Shown here one piece after another: positions 8,179-16,977 of a stretch of DNA of 39,410 bases. The stretch is taken from the NCBI GenBank assembly GCA_021831685.1, contig JAKBMG010000199.1, forward strand, positions 66,100-105,509. Direction: 5' to 3'. The DNA is from Bacteroidota bacterium. Its GTDB lineage: Bacteria; Bacteroidota; Ignavibacteria; Ignavibacteriales; Ignavibacteriaceae. Position 1 is the stretch's first letter. The number at the start of each line of letters is the position of its first letter. Under the pieces are notes generated by a model, which was not told the DNA's origin, ran no database searches, and was given only the letters and a program-made list of their open reading frames with translations. Both the position numbers and the translations under genes were made by a program.

Positions 8179-10752
8179 TTACTTAAGCAGCATCATTTTC
8201 TTTACGTTCTGAAAGGAACCTGATTCTATTTTGTAGAAATACACTCCGCTTGATAATTTCGATGCATCGAAATTAACCGTGTATGTTCCCTGTGATTGAA
8301 ATTGATTTATCAATGTTGCTACTTCTCGGCCCAAAATATCATATATCTTTAATGATACCATTCCGGGTTTCATTATAGAATATTTGATCTGTGTCGAGGG
8401 ATTGAACGGATTTGGATAATTTTGTTCTAACTGGTAACTATTAACAACAGAATTACCTTTGTCTTTTACACCCGTTACATACCACTTATTACCTATCCAG
8501 GTATATGACCAGAGAGCTACGTTACTCCATGAATTACCTTGAGCAATTGGAGAATAATCTAATTGTCCGTCTCTTGAAGTTGCGCCGGGGCTAACACTAT
8601 TGATTTCGAAATCTATAGGAATCCTCATTCCTTCTTGTGGAGCAAATAAATTATCAGATCTTGTAGTGCCGTTACTTCCCTTATGAGCTAAATCTGTCCA
8701 CGGAATTTTTGCTTCAACATTATAGCCTGCAAGAGGATCGGGGAATCTTGCTGGATTCCAAGCGTAATCCGTACCGTAAGCTTCTAAAGTATCAACTCCC
8801 ATATTATCAATTCTTATATGATTTTGAGAAAATCTTAAATGATAATCTGGTTGAGCGCCTGCTTCTAAACCAGTATGGGATACTCCATGCCAATCATAGC
8901 ATCCGATAAAAAGATCAGGAGATGTATTTTCATATGAAAGACCAGTAGCATCCAAATTTGGATCGTAATATACGTTGCTTGCATTAACATGGAAGGCAAC
9001 ATATAAATAAGTCTGGTCTACTGCTATATATGCATCAGCAGAGCAAACCGTATCATTCGGAATTTTTGTATTTTGGACGACAGTACCGCTATGGTCGCTT
9101 GGATACATTCTAAAAGGAGTAACTCCAGTCCACTCGCCTAAATCAGCATCGGCAACAAAGTTTGCGGGAGCGCCCCAATGAATTACAGTAACGCCTTTTG
9201 CCATATTGGTTAAAGCTTGACTTGTAACGCCGGGGTTTCCTAAGATTCCAGCATCACTACGACAAACTACAGCATAATAATAGGAAACATTTTGATCTGA
9301 TCCGGGAGCCTTTAAGAGTGTTGTAGCAGATTGAATTCCGTGAACAATACCTGTAGCTGCAATTTCAACACCGGGAGCAGTAATATCCGTAATCGGATTT
9401 AAAGAATAATAAACATTATATGTTCCATTCGGTTGATCCGGTACATCGGTCCACACTACAGTATTTGAATTGTCTGTATTTGCAGTTGCAATAACTCCTG
9501 TTGGAGCTACCGGAGGAAGGACATTAATCACAGGATTGCCGGTCCAAACATTAGTAATATAAGCAACCTTGCCTAAAATTCTGCTTGGAGAAGCACTATC
9601 GTTTTGTGTCATAATACCAAAAGTACCAATTTGTGAAGGATCAAAAATTTGACCAGAAGGGTTCGTGGATTCATCTAACTTAATATCTCTAAGAGCAAAA
9701 GAATATTGATGCCAATTTGTATCGGCTGCGGTATTAAATATCAATCCTACCTTTCCGCCACCACTCTCAAATTGAAGCCTTAAGGAATCGTTAACGGCAT
9801 TTGTTTTCATCAAAAATTTTAAGCTGTCTGTCTGCCAGCCGCCTGATAAGTTAAAGGGAGAAGAAAGCGACCATCCGAAACCACACCACCCGTTCCCATA
9901 ATCATCACCCATTGTCCACATAAGTGCATTTGAATTTGGAACAGGACCTGCTCCATTGGCAACAGTAATTGCAGAACCACCCCATGTCCATGGTGTCCCT
10001 AATTGAGAAGGTGAAGAAATTCCGTTAAAAATCACAAAAGGTATAGGTTTATTTCCGCTTCTTTGGAATTCATCAAGTTTAACTTCAATCGAATCAGCCG
10101 GTAGATTTACACTCGCAGTATAACCGGAAACAACAAAAGCCATGTCCCAGCCAACTAGTTTATCGAGATTTAATTTATGATCATTGTAAGTAAATCCTCC
10201 CCACGAAGAAGGAGCAATAACGAAACCAGAATCACCCGGAGTTATCGTTCCATCAGAAGTAATCATTTTCAAAGGAACTTTAATTTGAACCCATCCGTTT
10301 GTAACCTTGGTTAAGATGGAATCATTTTCATAAATATAAGTTTCCATTGGATCACCAGGAGCATCTCGATCCTCAATTTGAATTCTGAATACCATATATT
10401 GAGGCTGAGAAGGGCCCATAGTAACTTTCAGATTTAAGCTCACAGTATCACTCGAGCTCCAATCCATAGTTGTCCCGGTAGGAGTTCTCCACATTATTTG
10501 CGAATAACTTCCCCAAGGATGAAAGGCGCCTATGGATGTTCTCACGTCCAAAGAAGCCATACTACCAGTTACCTTATCGGTAGAATCTTCCTTTACCGTA
10601 ATATAACTAGGAGCACCTTCAACATTTCCAGTCCACACATAGTTTGTGTCTTTGGAAATATTATCAAAGCTTTCTATTGTAGTCACTTGCGCATAAGATT
10701 TAAATGACCACAAAAAGAGAACTAGAAGAGCAGGTAAAATAACTTTTTTCAT
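8179..10752 (-). CDS. T9SS-exported multi-domain carbohydrate-binding protein (CBM9-like, fibronectin III)
   Basis: The 857-residue protein opens with a signal peptide (MKKVILPALLVLFLWSFKSYAQ). Two beta-sandwich segments follow at ~22-235 and ~240-410. Both have the look of CBM11/CBM4_9-type modules (ESFDN, DSVSLNLKV and a repeated SLKFLMKT-like strand). A fibronectin-III-like domain is at ~415-520. A CBM9/DOMON-like module at ~545-770 shows DADLGEWTGVTPF, YIAVDQTYLYVAFHV, YNVEAKIPWTDL and GQLDYS. The tail has NQ-like EQNYPNPFNPSTQIKYS, KIYDILGREV and SSGVYFYKIESG, a standard T9SS type A sorting domain. No glycosidase catalytic pair is visible, so it is probably a surface glycan-binding protein. 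AGGAAG precedes the ATG by 7-8 nt. It follows the symporter gene by 70 nt on the same strand and is closed by a strong terminator, so the two may be one transcript. Confidence 0.85.
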   Translation of the reverse strand: MKKVILPALLVLFLWSFKSYAQVTTIESFDNISKDTNYVWTGNVEGAPSYITVKEDSTDKVTGSMASLDVRTSIGAFHPWGSYSQIMWRTPTGTTMDWSSSDTVSLNLKVTMGPSQPQYMVFRIQIEDRDAPGDPMETYIYENDSILTKVTNGWVQIKVPLKMITSDGTITPGDSGFVIAPSSWGGFTYNDHKLNLDKLVGWDMAFVVSGYTASVNLPADSIEVKLDEFQRSGNKPIPFVIFNGISSPSQLGTPWTWGGSAITVANGAGPVPNSNALMWTMGDDYGNGWCGFGWSLSSPFNLSGGWQTDSLKFLMKTNAVNDSLRLQFESGGGKVGLIFNTAADTNWHQYSFALRDIKLDESTNPSGQIFDPSQIGTFGIMTQNDSASPSRILGKVAYITNVWTGNPVINVLPPVAPTGVIATANTDNSNTVVWTDVPDQPNGTYNVYYSLNPITDITAPGVEIAATGIVHGIQSATTLLKAPGSDQNVSYYYAVVCRSDAGILGNPGVTSQALTNMAKGVTVIHWGAPANFVADADLGEWTGVTPFRMYPSDHSGTVVQNTKIPNDTVCSADAYIAVDQTYLYVAFHVNASNVYYDPNLDATGLSYENTSPDLFIGCYDWHGVSHTGLEAGAQPDYHLRFSQNHIRIDNMGVDTLEAYGTDYAWNPARFPDPLAGYNVEAKIPWTDLAHKGSNGTTRSDNLFAPQEGMRIPIDFEINSVSPGATSRDGQLDYSPIAQGNSWSNVALWSYTWIGNKWYVTGVKDKGNSVVNSYQLEQNYPNPFNPSTQIKYSIMKPGMVSLKIYDILGREVATLINQFQSQGTYTVNFDASKLSSGVYFYKIESGSFQNVKKMMLLK

Positions 10753-10822
10753 TGGTTATCTTCCTTTCCTTTTTTATTGATTTATAAACAGTTAATTAAT
10801 TGAACCTCTAACAAGAAAACCA

Positions 10823-12451
10823 TTAGTACCATATACTCCATAAACCAAGAATGATTAGAAGAATAAATGCAGACATAAGAAGGTTAGTCTTATATCCACT
10901 TACAGTATTTATATTTTTTATACCAAAACCAATTTCGTGAATAGTATCAGGAAAGAGATACTGAACCTTTACAACTCTCGACTCAGATTTTTCCTGTGTA
11001 CTCAAGCTAACAATAACCATTAATGACACACTAAGAACAAAAAGGAATATCGCGAAGTACAAAAAATTTATATTAACTATTGAAAGAAGCAGCGGATTGC
11101 TTATTTGATTAGCATTAACTGACATTTCTAACAACAAACGTAAAAAGCCTATACCTTCACCGATTATCAGCATCCAAATGGCTCCCTTGGCATTTGCTTT
11201 TTTCATTAATAATCCGACAATAAATAAAGCTGCAATGGGAGGACTAAGAAAAGATTGTACACCTTGGAGAAATAAATAAACCTGGTTATTAATTAACTTA
11301 ACAAGAGGAATACACAAAATTGTCATTACAACAATTGCGGTAGTAAAAAGCCTACCAACTAAAACCAATTCCCTATCGGTTGCATCGCTATGTTTTGTTT
11401 TATAAAAATCATTTGTGAGCAGCATTGAAGTTGTATTAAAGACACTACTAAGAGAAGACATTATTGCAGCAAGAATTCCGGATACGACAAATCCTTTAAT
11501 ACCAATAGGAAGGAGGTTACTTGCCAATAGGACGGGATATGCTTCGTCTCCGGTTATTTCGGGATATAATGCAACAGCAATAAGTCCCGGTAAGACCAGA
11601 ATGAAGATCGGTAGAATTTTTAGAAATGCTGCCAAAAGAGAACCGCGGCGGGCATGCTCAATGTTTTTTGCACTTAATATTTTTTGGATAAAATATTGGT
11701 CGGTGCACCAATACCAAAATGCTATAATCGGAGCTCCAAAAATAATCCCTACCCATGGAAAATCAGGATCTGAGGCAGGTTTAAACATATTAAAAAATTC
11801 AGGAGGTAATTTTTGTCTTAAGCCTTCAAAACCTCCTACTTCTTTTAGGCCGAATAATGTTAGAGTTACTGCTCCGCCGATTAAAATTAAAGCCTGGAAA
11901 ACATGAGTTTTCATTATAGCGGTAGCGCCGCCGATCACGCTGTAAATACCCGTTATTAGGACTATTATAATAGTTGAAGTATATAGATTCAGCCCAAAAA
12001 TTTTATAAAATAAAATCCCCCCGGCAAAGAGTGTAACTGTTATTTTTGTAAGGATATACATTGCAATTGAAAAGACCGCAAAGAATTTTCTTGTTGAACG
12101 GTCAAATCGTTTTTCTAAAAACTCAGGTACAGTTTTAACACCGGATTTAATGTAAATAGGAGCAAGTATCCAGCCTAAAATTATCAGAACGAAGATAGCC
12201 ATCAGTTCAAAGTGCGCGGCAGCTAAACCTCTTGAAGCGCCTGCGCCGGCTAGACCGATAAAATGTTCGCTGGAAATGTTAGTGGCAAAAATTGATAGGC
12301 CGACAGTAATCCATCCCATATTCCTGCCTGCAAGAAAATAATCATCAAAATTTTTTTCTTTCTTGCCGGAATAATAAAAGCCAAGACTTAATGTAATAAT
12401 TAAGTAGGCAAAGAGAATTAAGCTGTCTAAAAAAGTAAAATTTGAAACCAA
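10823..12451 (-). CDS. Sodium/solute symporter (SSS/SGLT family)
   Basis: SSS-family proteins couple sodium uptake to import of sugars, amino acids or other small solutes across the inner membrane. The 542-residue sequence shows the family's N-terminal helix (FLDSLILFAYLIITLSLGFYYS) and the KNFDDYFLAGRNMGWITVGLSIFATNISSEHFIGLAG block. Further hallmarks are VPEFLEKRFDR, the VIGGATAIMKTHVFQALI segment and AAIMSSLSSVFNTTSMLLTND, within about 13-14 hydrophobic segments. This combination is typical of SGLT-like sugar transporters. No ATG is in frame near the N-terminus. A TTG at 12451 with GGATGAAG just upstream gives the expected N-terminus. It is divergent from the GH2 gene and lies behind a sigma-54-like element at 12478-12494. 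Context suggests import of the sugar released by the nearby glycosidases; the substrate is inference. Confidence 0.92.
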   Translation of the reverse strand: MVSNFTFLDSLILFAYLIITLSLGFYYSGKKEKNFDDYFLAGRNMGWITVGLSIFATNISSEHFIGLAGAGASRGLAAAHFELMAIFVLIILGWILAPIYIKSGVKTVPEFLEKRFDRSTRKFFAVFSIAMYILTKITVTLFAGGILFYKIFGLNLYTSTIIIVLITGIYSVIGGATAIMKTHVFQALILIGGAVTLTLFGLKEVGGFEGLRQKLPPEFFNMFKPASDPDFPWVGIIFGAPIIAFWYWCTDQYFIQKILSAKNIEHARRGSLLAAFLKILPIFILVLPGLIAVALYPEITGDEAYPVLLASNLLPIGIKGFVVSGILAAIMSSLSSVFNTTSMLLTNDFYKTKHSDATDRELVLVGRLFTTAIVVMTILCIPLVKLINNQVYLFLQGVQSFLSPPIAALFIVGLLMKKANAKGAIWMLIIGEGIGFLRLLLEMSVNANQISNPLLLSIVNINFLYFAIFLFVLSVSLMVIVSLSTQEKSESRVVKVQYLFPDTIHEIGFGIKNINTVSGYKTNLLMSAFILLIILGLWSIWY

Positions 12452-12477
12452 ACTTCATCCATTTTTTTACTACACGT

Positions 12478-12494
12478 GTCACAAAAAGTGCCAA
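12478..12494 (-). promoter_or_regulatory. Sigma-54-like promoter for the symporter gene
   Basis: On the minus strand the element reads TTGGCAC-TTTTT-GTGAC. The -24 half matches the consensus TGGCAC exactly and the 5-nt spacing is right. The -12 half keeps TG but has A in place of C. It would place transcription start near 12467, just ahead of the TTG start codon at 12451. Not confirmed experimentally. Confidence 0.5.
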
Positions 12495-12573
12495 GATGAT
12501 AATTTACTCATTTCGTATTTTTTTTGATTTTTTTGATATACTATAATCCCAGACAGCCAAATTGATTTATTAA

Positions 12574-12596
12574 ATTGATAAAGCAGACTTATCAAA
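12574..12596 (-). promoter_or_regulatory. Dyad operator-like site 1
   Basis: On the minus strand this is TTTGATAA-GTCTGC-TTTATCAAT, a near-perfect inverted repeat of (T)TTGATAA half-sites. It is the most symmetric of three related sites in this spacer and fits a dimeric DNA-binding protein. Confidence 0.5.
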
Positions 12597-12663
12597 CCAA
12601 TAAAAGAGATTTGGATAGCCGGCTTTAAGATATTTGAGATAAAAGATATTTTTACTTTATTAG

Positions 12664-12686
12664 TTTGATAAGTGCAGTTTATTGTT
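12664..12686 (+). promoter_or_regulatory. Dyad operator-like site 2
   Basis: On the plus strand this reads TTTGATAA-GTGCAG-TTTATTGTT. It shares the left half-site, the 6-nt spacer length and TTTAT with site 1. It is centred about 90 bp upstream of the plus-strand sigma-54-like element. Confidence 0.5.
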
Positions 12687-12687
12687 T

Positions 12688-12709
12688 TAATAAAATACTT
12701 TTTATCAAA
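12688..12709 (-). promoter_or_regulatory. Dyad operator-like site 3
   Basis: On the minus strand this reads TTTGATAA-AAAGTA-TTTTATTA. It is the weakest of the three, keeping the TTTGATAA half and an AT-rich second half. It lies directly beside site 2 with opposite orientation. Confidence 0.35.
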
Positions 12710-12764
12710 TTGCTAATATTCTTCGAATTCTTTGACTTTCTGTAATTTCACTTAGAATATTCGA

Positions 12765-12780
12765 TGGCACAATTTCTGTC
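12765..12780 (+). promoter_or_regulatory. Sigma-54-like promoter for the GH2-GH30 genes
   Basis: The sequence TGGCAC-AATTT-CTGTC has a perfect -24 half and correct spacing, with TG kept but C replaced by T in the -12 half. It would give a leader of about 65 nt before the GH2 ATG at 12855. Its partner on the opposite strand at 12478-12494 shows the same -24 match. Confidence 0.5.
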
Positions 12781-12854
12781 ATTTAAACTTTTAACCAAAT
12801 AATAGAAAATGAATTCATGCATAGCGCTAAAATTAAATTAGCCGGAGAATTATT

Positions 12855-15185
12855 ATGAAAAATATAGTTACTATCAACAACACATTATTTCTTATTTTAA
12901 TAATTTTTGCCTTAATGGATTTTACTTCGGCTCAGACAGCATCACTCAAGGCAACTTTCTCCTTACATAATGAAGGAAATATAATTGTTCCATATCAAAA
13001 TGGAATGCCGGTACCGACTTTCGAAAGACAAGACAGACAAATTATAGATTTAGACGGGACCTGGAAAAAACAACGATTTACAGCCGAGCATAATATTTCA
13101 TTAGCAGCAAGAGACTCTGCCGGTTACGCTAATTTATTAACAGAGGCTCAGAATCGATTTTCACCTATTTATAACGATAGCAGTTGGCAAGCAAAGAATA
13201 TTCCCTCCGTAGAAAACACAATGAATCCTGCTCCCAGCGCTCCCGAATTTTATCAAGACGGAGTTTGGTACCGTCGAACCTTTACCGTACCGGACAGCCT
13301 AAAAGGACAATTTTTCAAACTTATGTTTTATGCTGTTAATTACGTAGCTGATGTATGGATTAACGGGCATTATCTCGGTTATCATGAAGGCGGATATACT
13401 TCATTTGCTTTCGATGTTTCAAAATATCTTAATTATAATTCATCAAATTTAATTGCGGTAAGAGTTGATAATCCTGCATGGGGAACAAGAAATGATATTG
13501 TACCATATTATAATTGCGATTGGTTTAATTACACAGGAATAATTCATGATGTTTACCTTGAAGTTTCAAATCCAATTTCAGTAATTAGAACAGAAGTAAT
13601 ACCTTTAGATACTGCCGGGAATATTCAAACCACAGTCACACTATTAAACAAATGTGGTTATTCCTCAAATGCAAATATTCATATTGATATCTATCATGCA
13701 AACATTGATTCTACAAACATTCAATCTGAAACAGCATCTTCTTTAATCGGGGCTTCTGCACAGGTAACAGGAAGCGTTGATAATGCCATTACGATGGACA
13801 ATGACTCTGCAGGTGTTTGGAGAACTCAGCTAACGGTAAACGATCCTTTATTATGGTCTCCTAAATATCCTAATTTATATATTATGAAGGTAACAGTTTC
13901 AGACAGCGGTAAAGTTATCGATCAATACTGCACTCAATTCGGAATTCGTACAATAGCAACAAGTGGGACAAAGGTTTTACTTAACGGCAAGCCAGTATTT
14001 TTCACCGGCGTTGCCCGACATGAAGATCATCCGATTTATGGAAGAGCAATTCCTGACAGCGTCATATATAAAGACTTAAAAGTTATAAAAGGTTTAAATG
14101 CTAACATGATAAGAACAGGTCATTACCCTAATGCTCCTTTTACATATACACTTGCTGATAGAATGGGTTTTGCAATTATGGAAGAAATTCCCGTCTGGTG
14201 GTTTGATGATCCCGCGGCTTGGGTGATACAGAATAATACAAGACATATTCCTCAACAAATGTTCAGAGAAATGGTTTTCCGGGATTACAATCGCCCCTCT
14301 ATATTATTCTGGAGTACCTGTAACGAATGTTTAGACGTTACTAACAGAGCGGAATATATCCAAACGATTCAATCAGATATAAAAAATAATTATTATGACG
14401 GCAGGTTAGTTACACAATCTGCGGCAGCAGATAGACCTGGTCCACAAGATCCCTCACAAGATATTTGTGATGTTGCGGGATGGACTATGTACTTCGGAAT
14501 TTTTTATGGCAGTTCATACAATACCGATACACAAACTTTCTTAGATACTGCGAATACAGACCATCCAAACAAACCGATAATGGATACTGAGTTTGGTTAT
14601 TGGTCTACACAATCAGGCTCTACCGAACTACAACAGGCACAAGTATTTCTATTAACATTTAAGGCATTTCAACAAAACGCCGCTGTTAATGCTAACGGAA
14701 CATATAACCCTAATGGATATTTAGTTGGAACGATGTGGTGGTGTGCCTTTGATTGGTACACTGCGCAAACAGGACTTCAAACTATGGGGATCTACTATTT
14801 GGATAGGACTACAATTAAAAAAGTAGGACCAATCCTTCAAAGCGCATATAAACCATATTTTCAATTCGGAGGAACGATTACAGCAATTAAGGGACCTTCG
14901 GCGAACGAATTAGCACCAACAAATTATGAACTCAATCAGAATTACCCGAACCCGTTTAATCCAAGCACGACAATTTCTTTTTCTTTGAAAAAAAGCTCCA
15001 ACGTTACATTGAAAATTTATGATATACTTGGGAATGAAATTATGACATTACTGAATCACCAACTATATTCGCCTGGGGCTCATGAAGTAAAAGCAAACAT
15101 GGGCAGATTTTCTTCAGGAGTATATTTTTATAGATTAGTATCCGATAATTTCACCTCCGTAAGAAAAATGATTTTGCTTAAATGA
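12855..15185 (+). CDS. Secreted GH2-family glycosidase with T9SS tail
   Basis: GH2 enzymes are retaining exo-glycosidases (beta-galactosidase, beta-glucuronidase, beta-mannosidase and others). The order is signal peptide (1-27), jelly-roll sugar-binding domain (~65-235, with DGVWYRRTFTVPD, ADVWINGHYLGYHEGGYTSF, LIAVRVDNP), immunoglobulin-like domain (~240-365) and TIM barrel (~370-660). The acid/base Glu is E491 in WSTCNECL, where the usual NEP is NEC, and the nucleophile is E579 in MDTEFGYW. A T9SS sorting tail (ELNQNYPNPFNPSTTISFS, KIYDILGNEI, FSSGVYFYRLVSDNF) ends the 776 residues. GGAG precedes the ATG by about 9 nt. The gene is followed after 51 nt by the GH30 gene and preceded by a sigma-54-like promoter. 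The exact sugar specificity cannot be read from the motifs. Confidence 0.9.
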   Translation: MKNIVTINNTLFLILIIFALMDFTSAQTASLKATFSLHNEGNIIVPYQNGMPVPTFERQDRQIIDLDGTWKKQRFTAEHNISLAARDSAGYANLLTEAQNRFSPIYNDSSWQAKNIPSVENTMNPAPSAPEFYQDGVWYRRTFTVPDSLKGQFFKLMFYAVNYVADVWINGHYLGYHEGGYTSFAFDVSKYLNYNSSNLIAVRVDNPAWGTRNDIVPYYNCDWFNYTGIIHDVYLEVSNPISVIRTEVIPLDTAGNIQTTVTLLNKCGYSSNANIHIDIYHANIDSTNIQSETASSLIGASAQVTGSVDNAITMDNDSAGVWRTQLTVNDPLLWSPKYPNLYIMKVTVSDSGKVIDQYCTQFGIRTIATSGTKVLLNGKPVFFTGVARHEDHPIYGRAIPDSVIYKDLKVIKGLNANMIRTGHYPNAPFTYTLADRMGFAIMEEIPVWWFDDPAAWVIQNNTRHIPQQMFREMVFRDYNRPSILFWSTCNECLDVTNRAEYIQTIQSDIKNNYYDGRLVTQSAAADRPGPQDPSQDICDVAGWTMYFGIFYGSSYNTDTQTFLDTANTDHPNKPIMDTEFGYWSTQSGSTELQQAQVFLLTFKAFQQNAAVNANGTYNPNGYLVGTMWWCAFDWYTAQTGLQTMGIYYLDRTTIKKVGPILQSAYKPYFQFGGTITAIKGPSANELAPTNYELNQNYPNPFNPSTTISFSLKKSSNVTLKIYDILGNEIMTLLNHQLYSPGAHEVKANMGRFSSGVYFYRLVSDNFTSVRKMILLK

Positions 15186-15236
15186 TTTTCGAAATTAAAA
15201 AAATTAAGGATTTTCCGAATAAACTAAGGAGGAGAT

Positions 15237-16724
15237 ATGCATTCAACGTATAGACAACTTACACGACATTTAAAGTTAATATTGACATTTATTCTTTTTT
15301 CATTTTGTATTAGCATCTCTGCGAAGGGCGGGAGCGAAAAACCGGAACACAGGAATTCCCGTGCAAAGAAAATCAGAATAGCGGATGTTTATATTACCGC
15401 AAAAGGGACGACTGAAAGGATTACCAAAAAGGACTCAATCATATTTGAACCTCTTGAACAGCCTTTAGAACACGACCCAACAATTATCCTAGACAGAAGC
15501 AAGACATTTCAAACCATTGTAGGAATTGGCGGCGCACTTACAGACGCATCTGCCGAAACCTTTTACAAATTACCTGCTGATAAACAGGAGGAAATTCTGA
15601 CTGCTTTATTTGATAAAGATAAAGGTGACGGATTTTCTCTTTGCAGAACCAATATAAATAGCTGTGATTTTTCGAGTTCAAGTTACGCTTATGATGAAGT
15701 TGCGGGGGATACAAGCCTAAAACACTTTACGATTGAGCATGACTTAAGATACAAAATACCATTTATTAAAGCCGCGTTTAAAAAATCAGGAAATGAAATT
15801 AAACTTTTTGCATCGCCATGGAGCCCACCCGCCTGGATGAAAACAAATAACAATATGCTTGAAGGCGGAAAACTTAAAAATCAATATGACCAAACATGGG
15901 CAAATTATCTAGCTCTATTTGCAAAAGAGTATGGAAAAGCGGGGATACCTGTTTGGGGAATGACAGTTCAAAATGAACCGATGGCAGTTCAGCCCTGGGA
16001 ATCATGTATTTATACCGCCGCAGAGGAAAGGGATTTTGTTAAAAATTTCCTAGGGCCGACATTACAAATATCCGGTTTATCAAACTTAAAGTTGATCATT
16101 TGGGATCATAACCGGGGAATAATGTATCAACGCGCTGAAACAGTTTACGATGATCCGCAAGCAGCAAAGTATGTTTGGGGTACAGGCTTTCATTGGTACG
16201 TCGGAGATCATTTTGATAATGTAAGATTAGTTCATGATGCATTCCCCTCAAAACATCTTCTGTTTACGGAAGGCACAGAATCAACTTTTTTTGCAGATAG
16301 CTTACATGAATGGAAATGGGGAGAAATATTTGGAAGGTCGATAATTATGGATTTAAACAATTGGGCAGAAGGCTGGACTGCATGGAATGTAATTCTTGAT
16401 GAAAATGGAGGCCCCAATCATGTAGGAAACTACTGCATGGCGCCGATTATATGCAACACAAAAACCGGTGAATTGACATACATGAATTCGTTTTATTACC
16501 TAGGACATTTTTCAAAATTTATTCGACCCGGCGCACGGAGAATTATCTGCTCTTCAAACTCCGATGACCTTTTGGCAACTGCTTTCCAAAATAGAGATGG
16601 AAAGATAGCTGTAGTTGTTCTTAACACAACCGACAAAGGAATTGATTTTAGGACGTGGATTGAGGGAAGCGCAGTTAAAACACTTAGTCCTGCGCACTCT
16701 ATAATAACAATGGTATTACATTAA
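15237..16724 (+). CDS. GH30-family glycoside hydrolase
   Basis: GH30 contains retaining glucosylceramidases, beta-1,6-glucanases, beta-xylosidases and related enzymes. The protein (495 aa) has a signal peptide (to about residue 31). It then has the hallmark QTIVGIGGALTDASAETF, SLCRTNINSCDFS, KLFASPWSPPAWMKTN and WGMTVQNEPM with acid/base E247. HWYVGDHF, LLFTEGTES with nucleophile E345, and WTAWNVILDENGGPNHVGNYC follow. This pattern is closest to the glucosylceramidase-like GH30 branch. AAGGAGGAG lies just ahead of the ATG. Unlike its operon neighbour it has no T9SS tail and ends at ITMVLH, so it probably stays in the periplasm or is released by another route. Co-transcription with GH2 is likely. 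Confidence 0.92.
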   Translation: MHSTYRQLTRHLKLILTFILFSFCISISAKGGSEKPEHRNSRAKKIRIADVYITAKGTTERITKKDSIIFEPLEQPLEHDPTIILDRSKTFQTIVGIGGALTDASAETFYKLPADKQEEILTALFDKDKGDGFSLCRTNINSCDFSSSSYAYDEVAGDTSLKHFTIEHDLRYKIPFIKAAFKKSGNEIKLFASPWSPPAWMKTNNNMLEGGKLKNQYDQTWANYLALFAKEYGKAGIPVWGMTVQNEPMAVQPWESCIYTAAEERDFVKNFLGPTLQISGLSNLKLIIWDHNRGIMYQRAETVYDDPQAAKYVWGTGFHWYVGDHFDNVRLVHDAFPSKHLLFTEGTESTFFADSLHEWKWGEIFGRSIIMDLNNWAEGWTAWNVILDENGGPNHVGNYCMAPIICNTKTGELTYMNSFYYLGHFSKFIRPGARRIICSSNSDDLLATAFQNRDGKIAVVVLNTTDKGIDFRTWIEGSAVKTLSPAHSIITMVLH

Positions 16725-16802
16725 GAGAGATTAAATCCTTAAAAGAAGAGAATACTAATTATTTTATCTGAGTTTATCGCTAGTTTTTATTTAGGTATTA
16801 AA

Positions 16803-16906
16803 AACCGTTGAAACGGTTAATGAATAAGGTTTTATATTAAGCAACCCACGACTTGAAGTTGTGGGCTACTTATTCGGAACACTATAAATCAGCCATTTTA
16901 ACGGCT
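16803..16906. repeat. Cluster of three short stem-loops (REP-like intergenic element)
   Basis: Three small inverted repeats follow one another in the spacer between two converging genes. They are AACCGTT-GA-AACGGTT (16803-16818), CCCACGAC-5-GTTGTGGG (16845-16865) and AGCCATT-TT-AACGGCT (16891-16906, one mismatch). The arrangement resembles dispersed REP-type elements and may also act as a two-way terminator for the GH30 gene and the response-regulator gene. No transposase lies nearby. Confidence 0.6.
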
Positions 16907-16977
16907 TACCTTCAACGCCGGTCAACTTGAGTTATTATAATTGAAATTCAGATTACCGATTTATTAAATTTTTAAAA

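Larger units (their letters stand above)
12452..12854. promoter_or_regulatory. Divergent control region between symporter and GH2 genes
   Basis: This 403-bp AT-rich spacer contains no gene. From left to right it holds an ACACGTGT palindrome (12472-12479), an outward-facing sigma-54-like element on the minus strand (12478-12494), three related dyad sites (12574-12596, 12664-12686, 12688-12709) and a second sigma-54-like element on the plus strand (12765-12780). This layout of distant activator sites upstream of -24/-12 promoters is what NtrC-type regulators use. A regulator of that type is encoded at 16978-18435. Confidence 0.6.

Noticed and set aside
11415-11906. 163-codon plus-strand open frame
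   Set aside because: It lies antisense inside the symporter gene, has no family resemblance or ribosome-binding site and follows the symporter's codon pattern.
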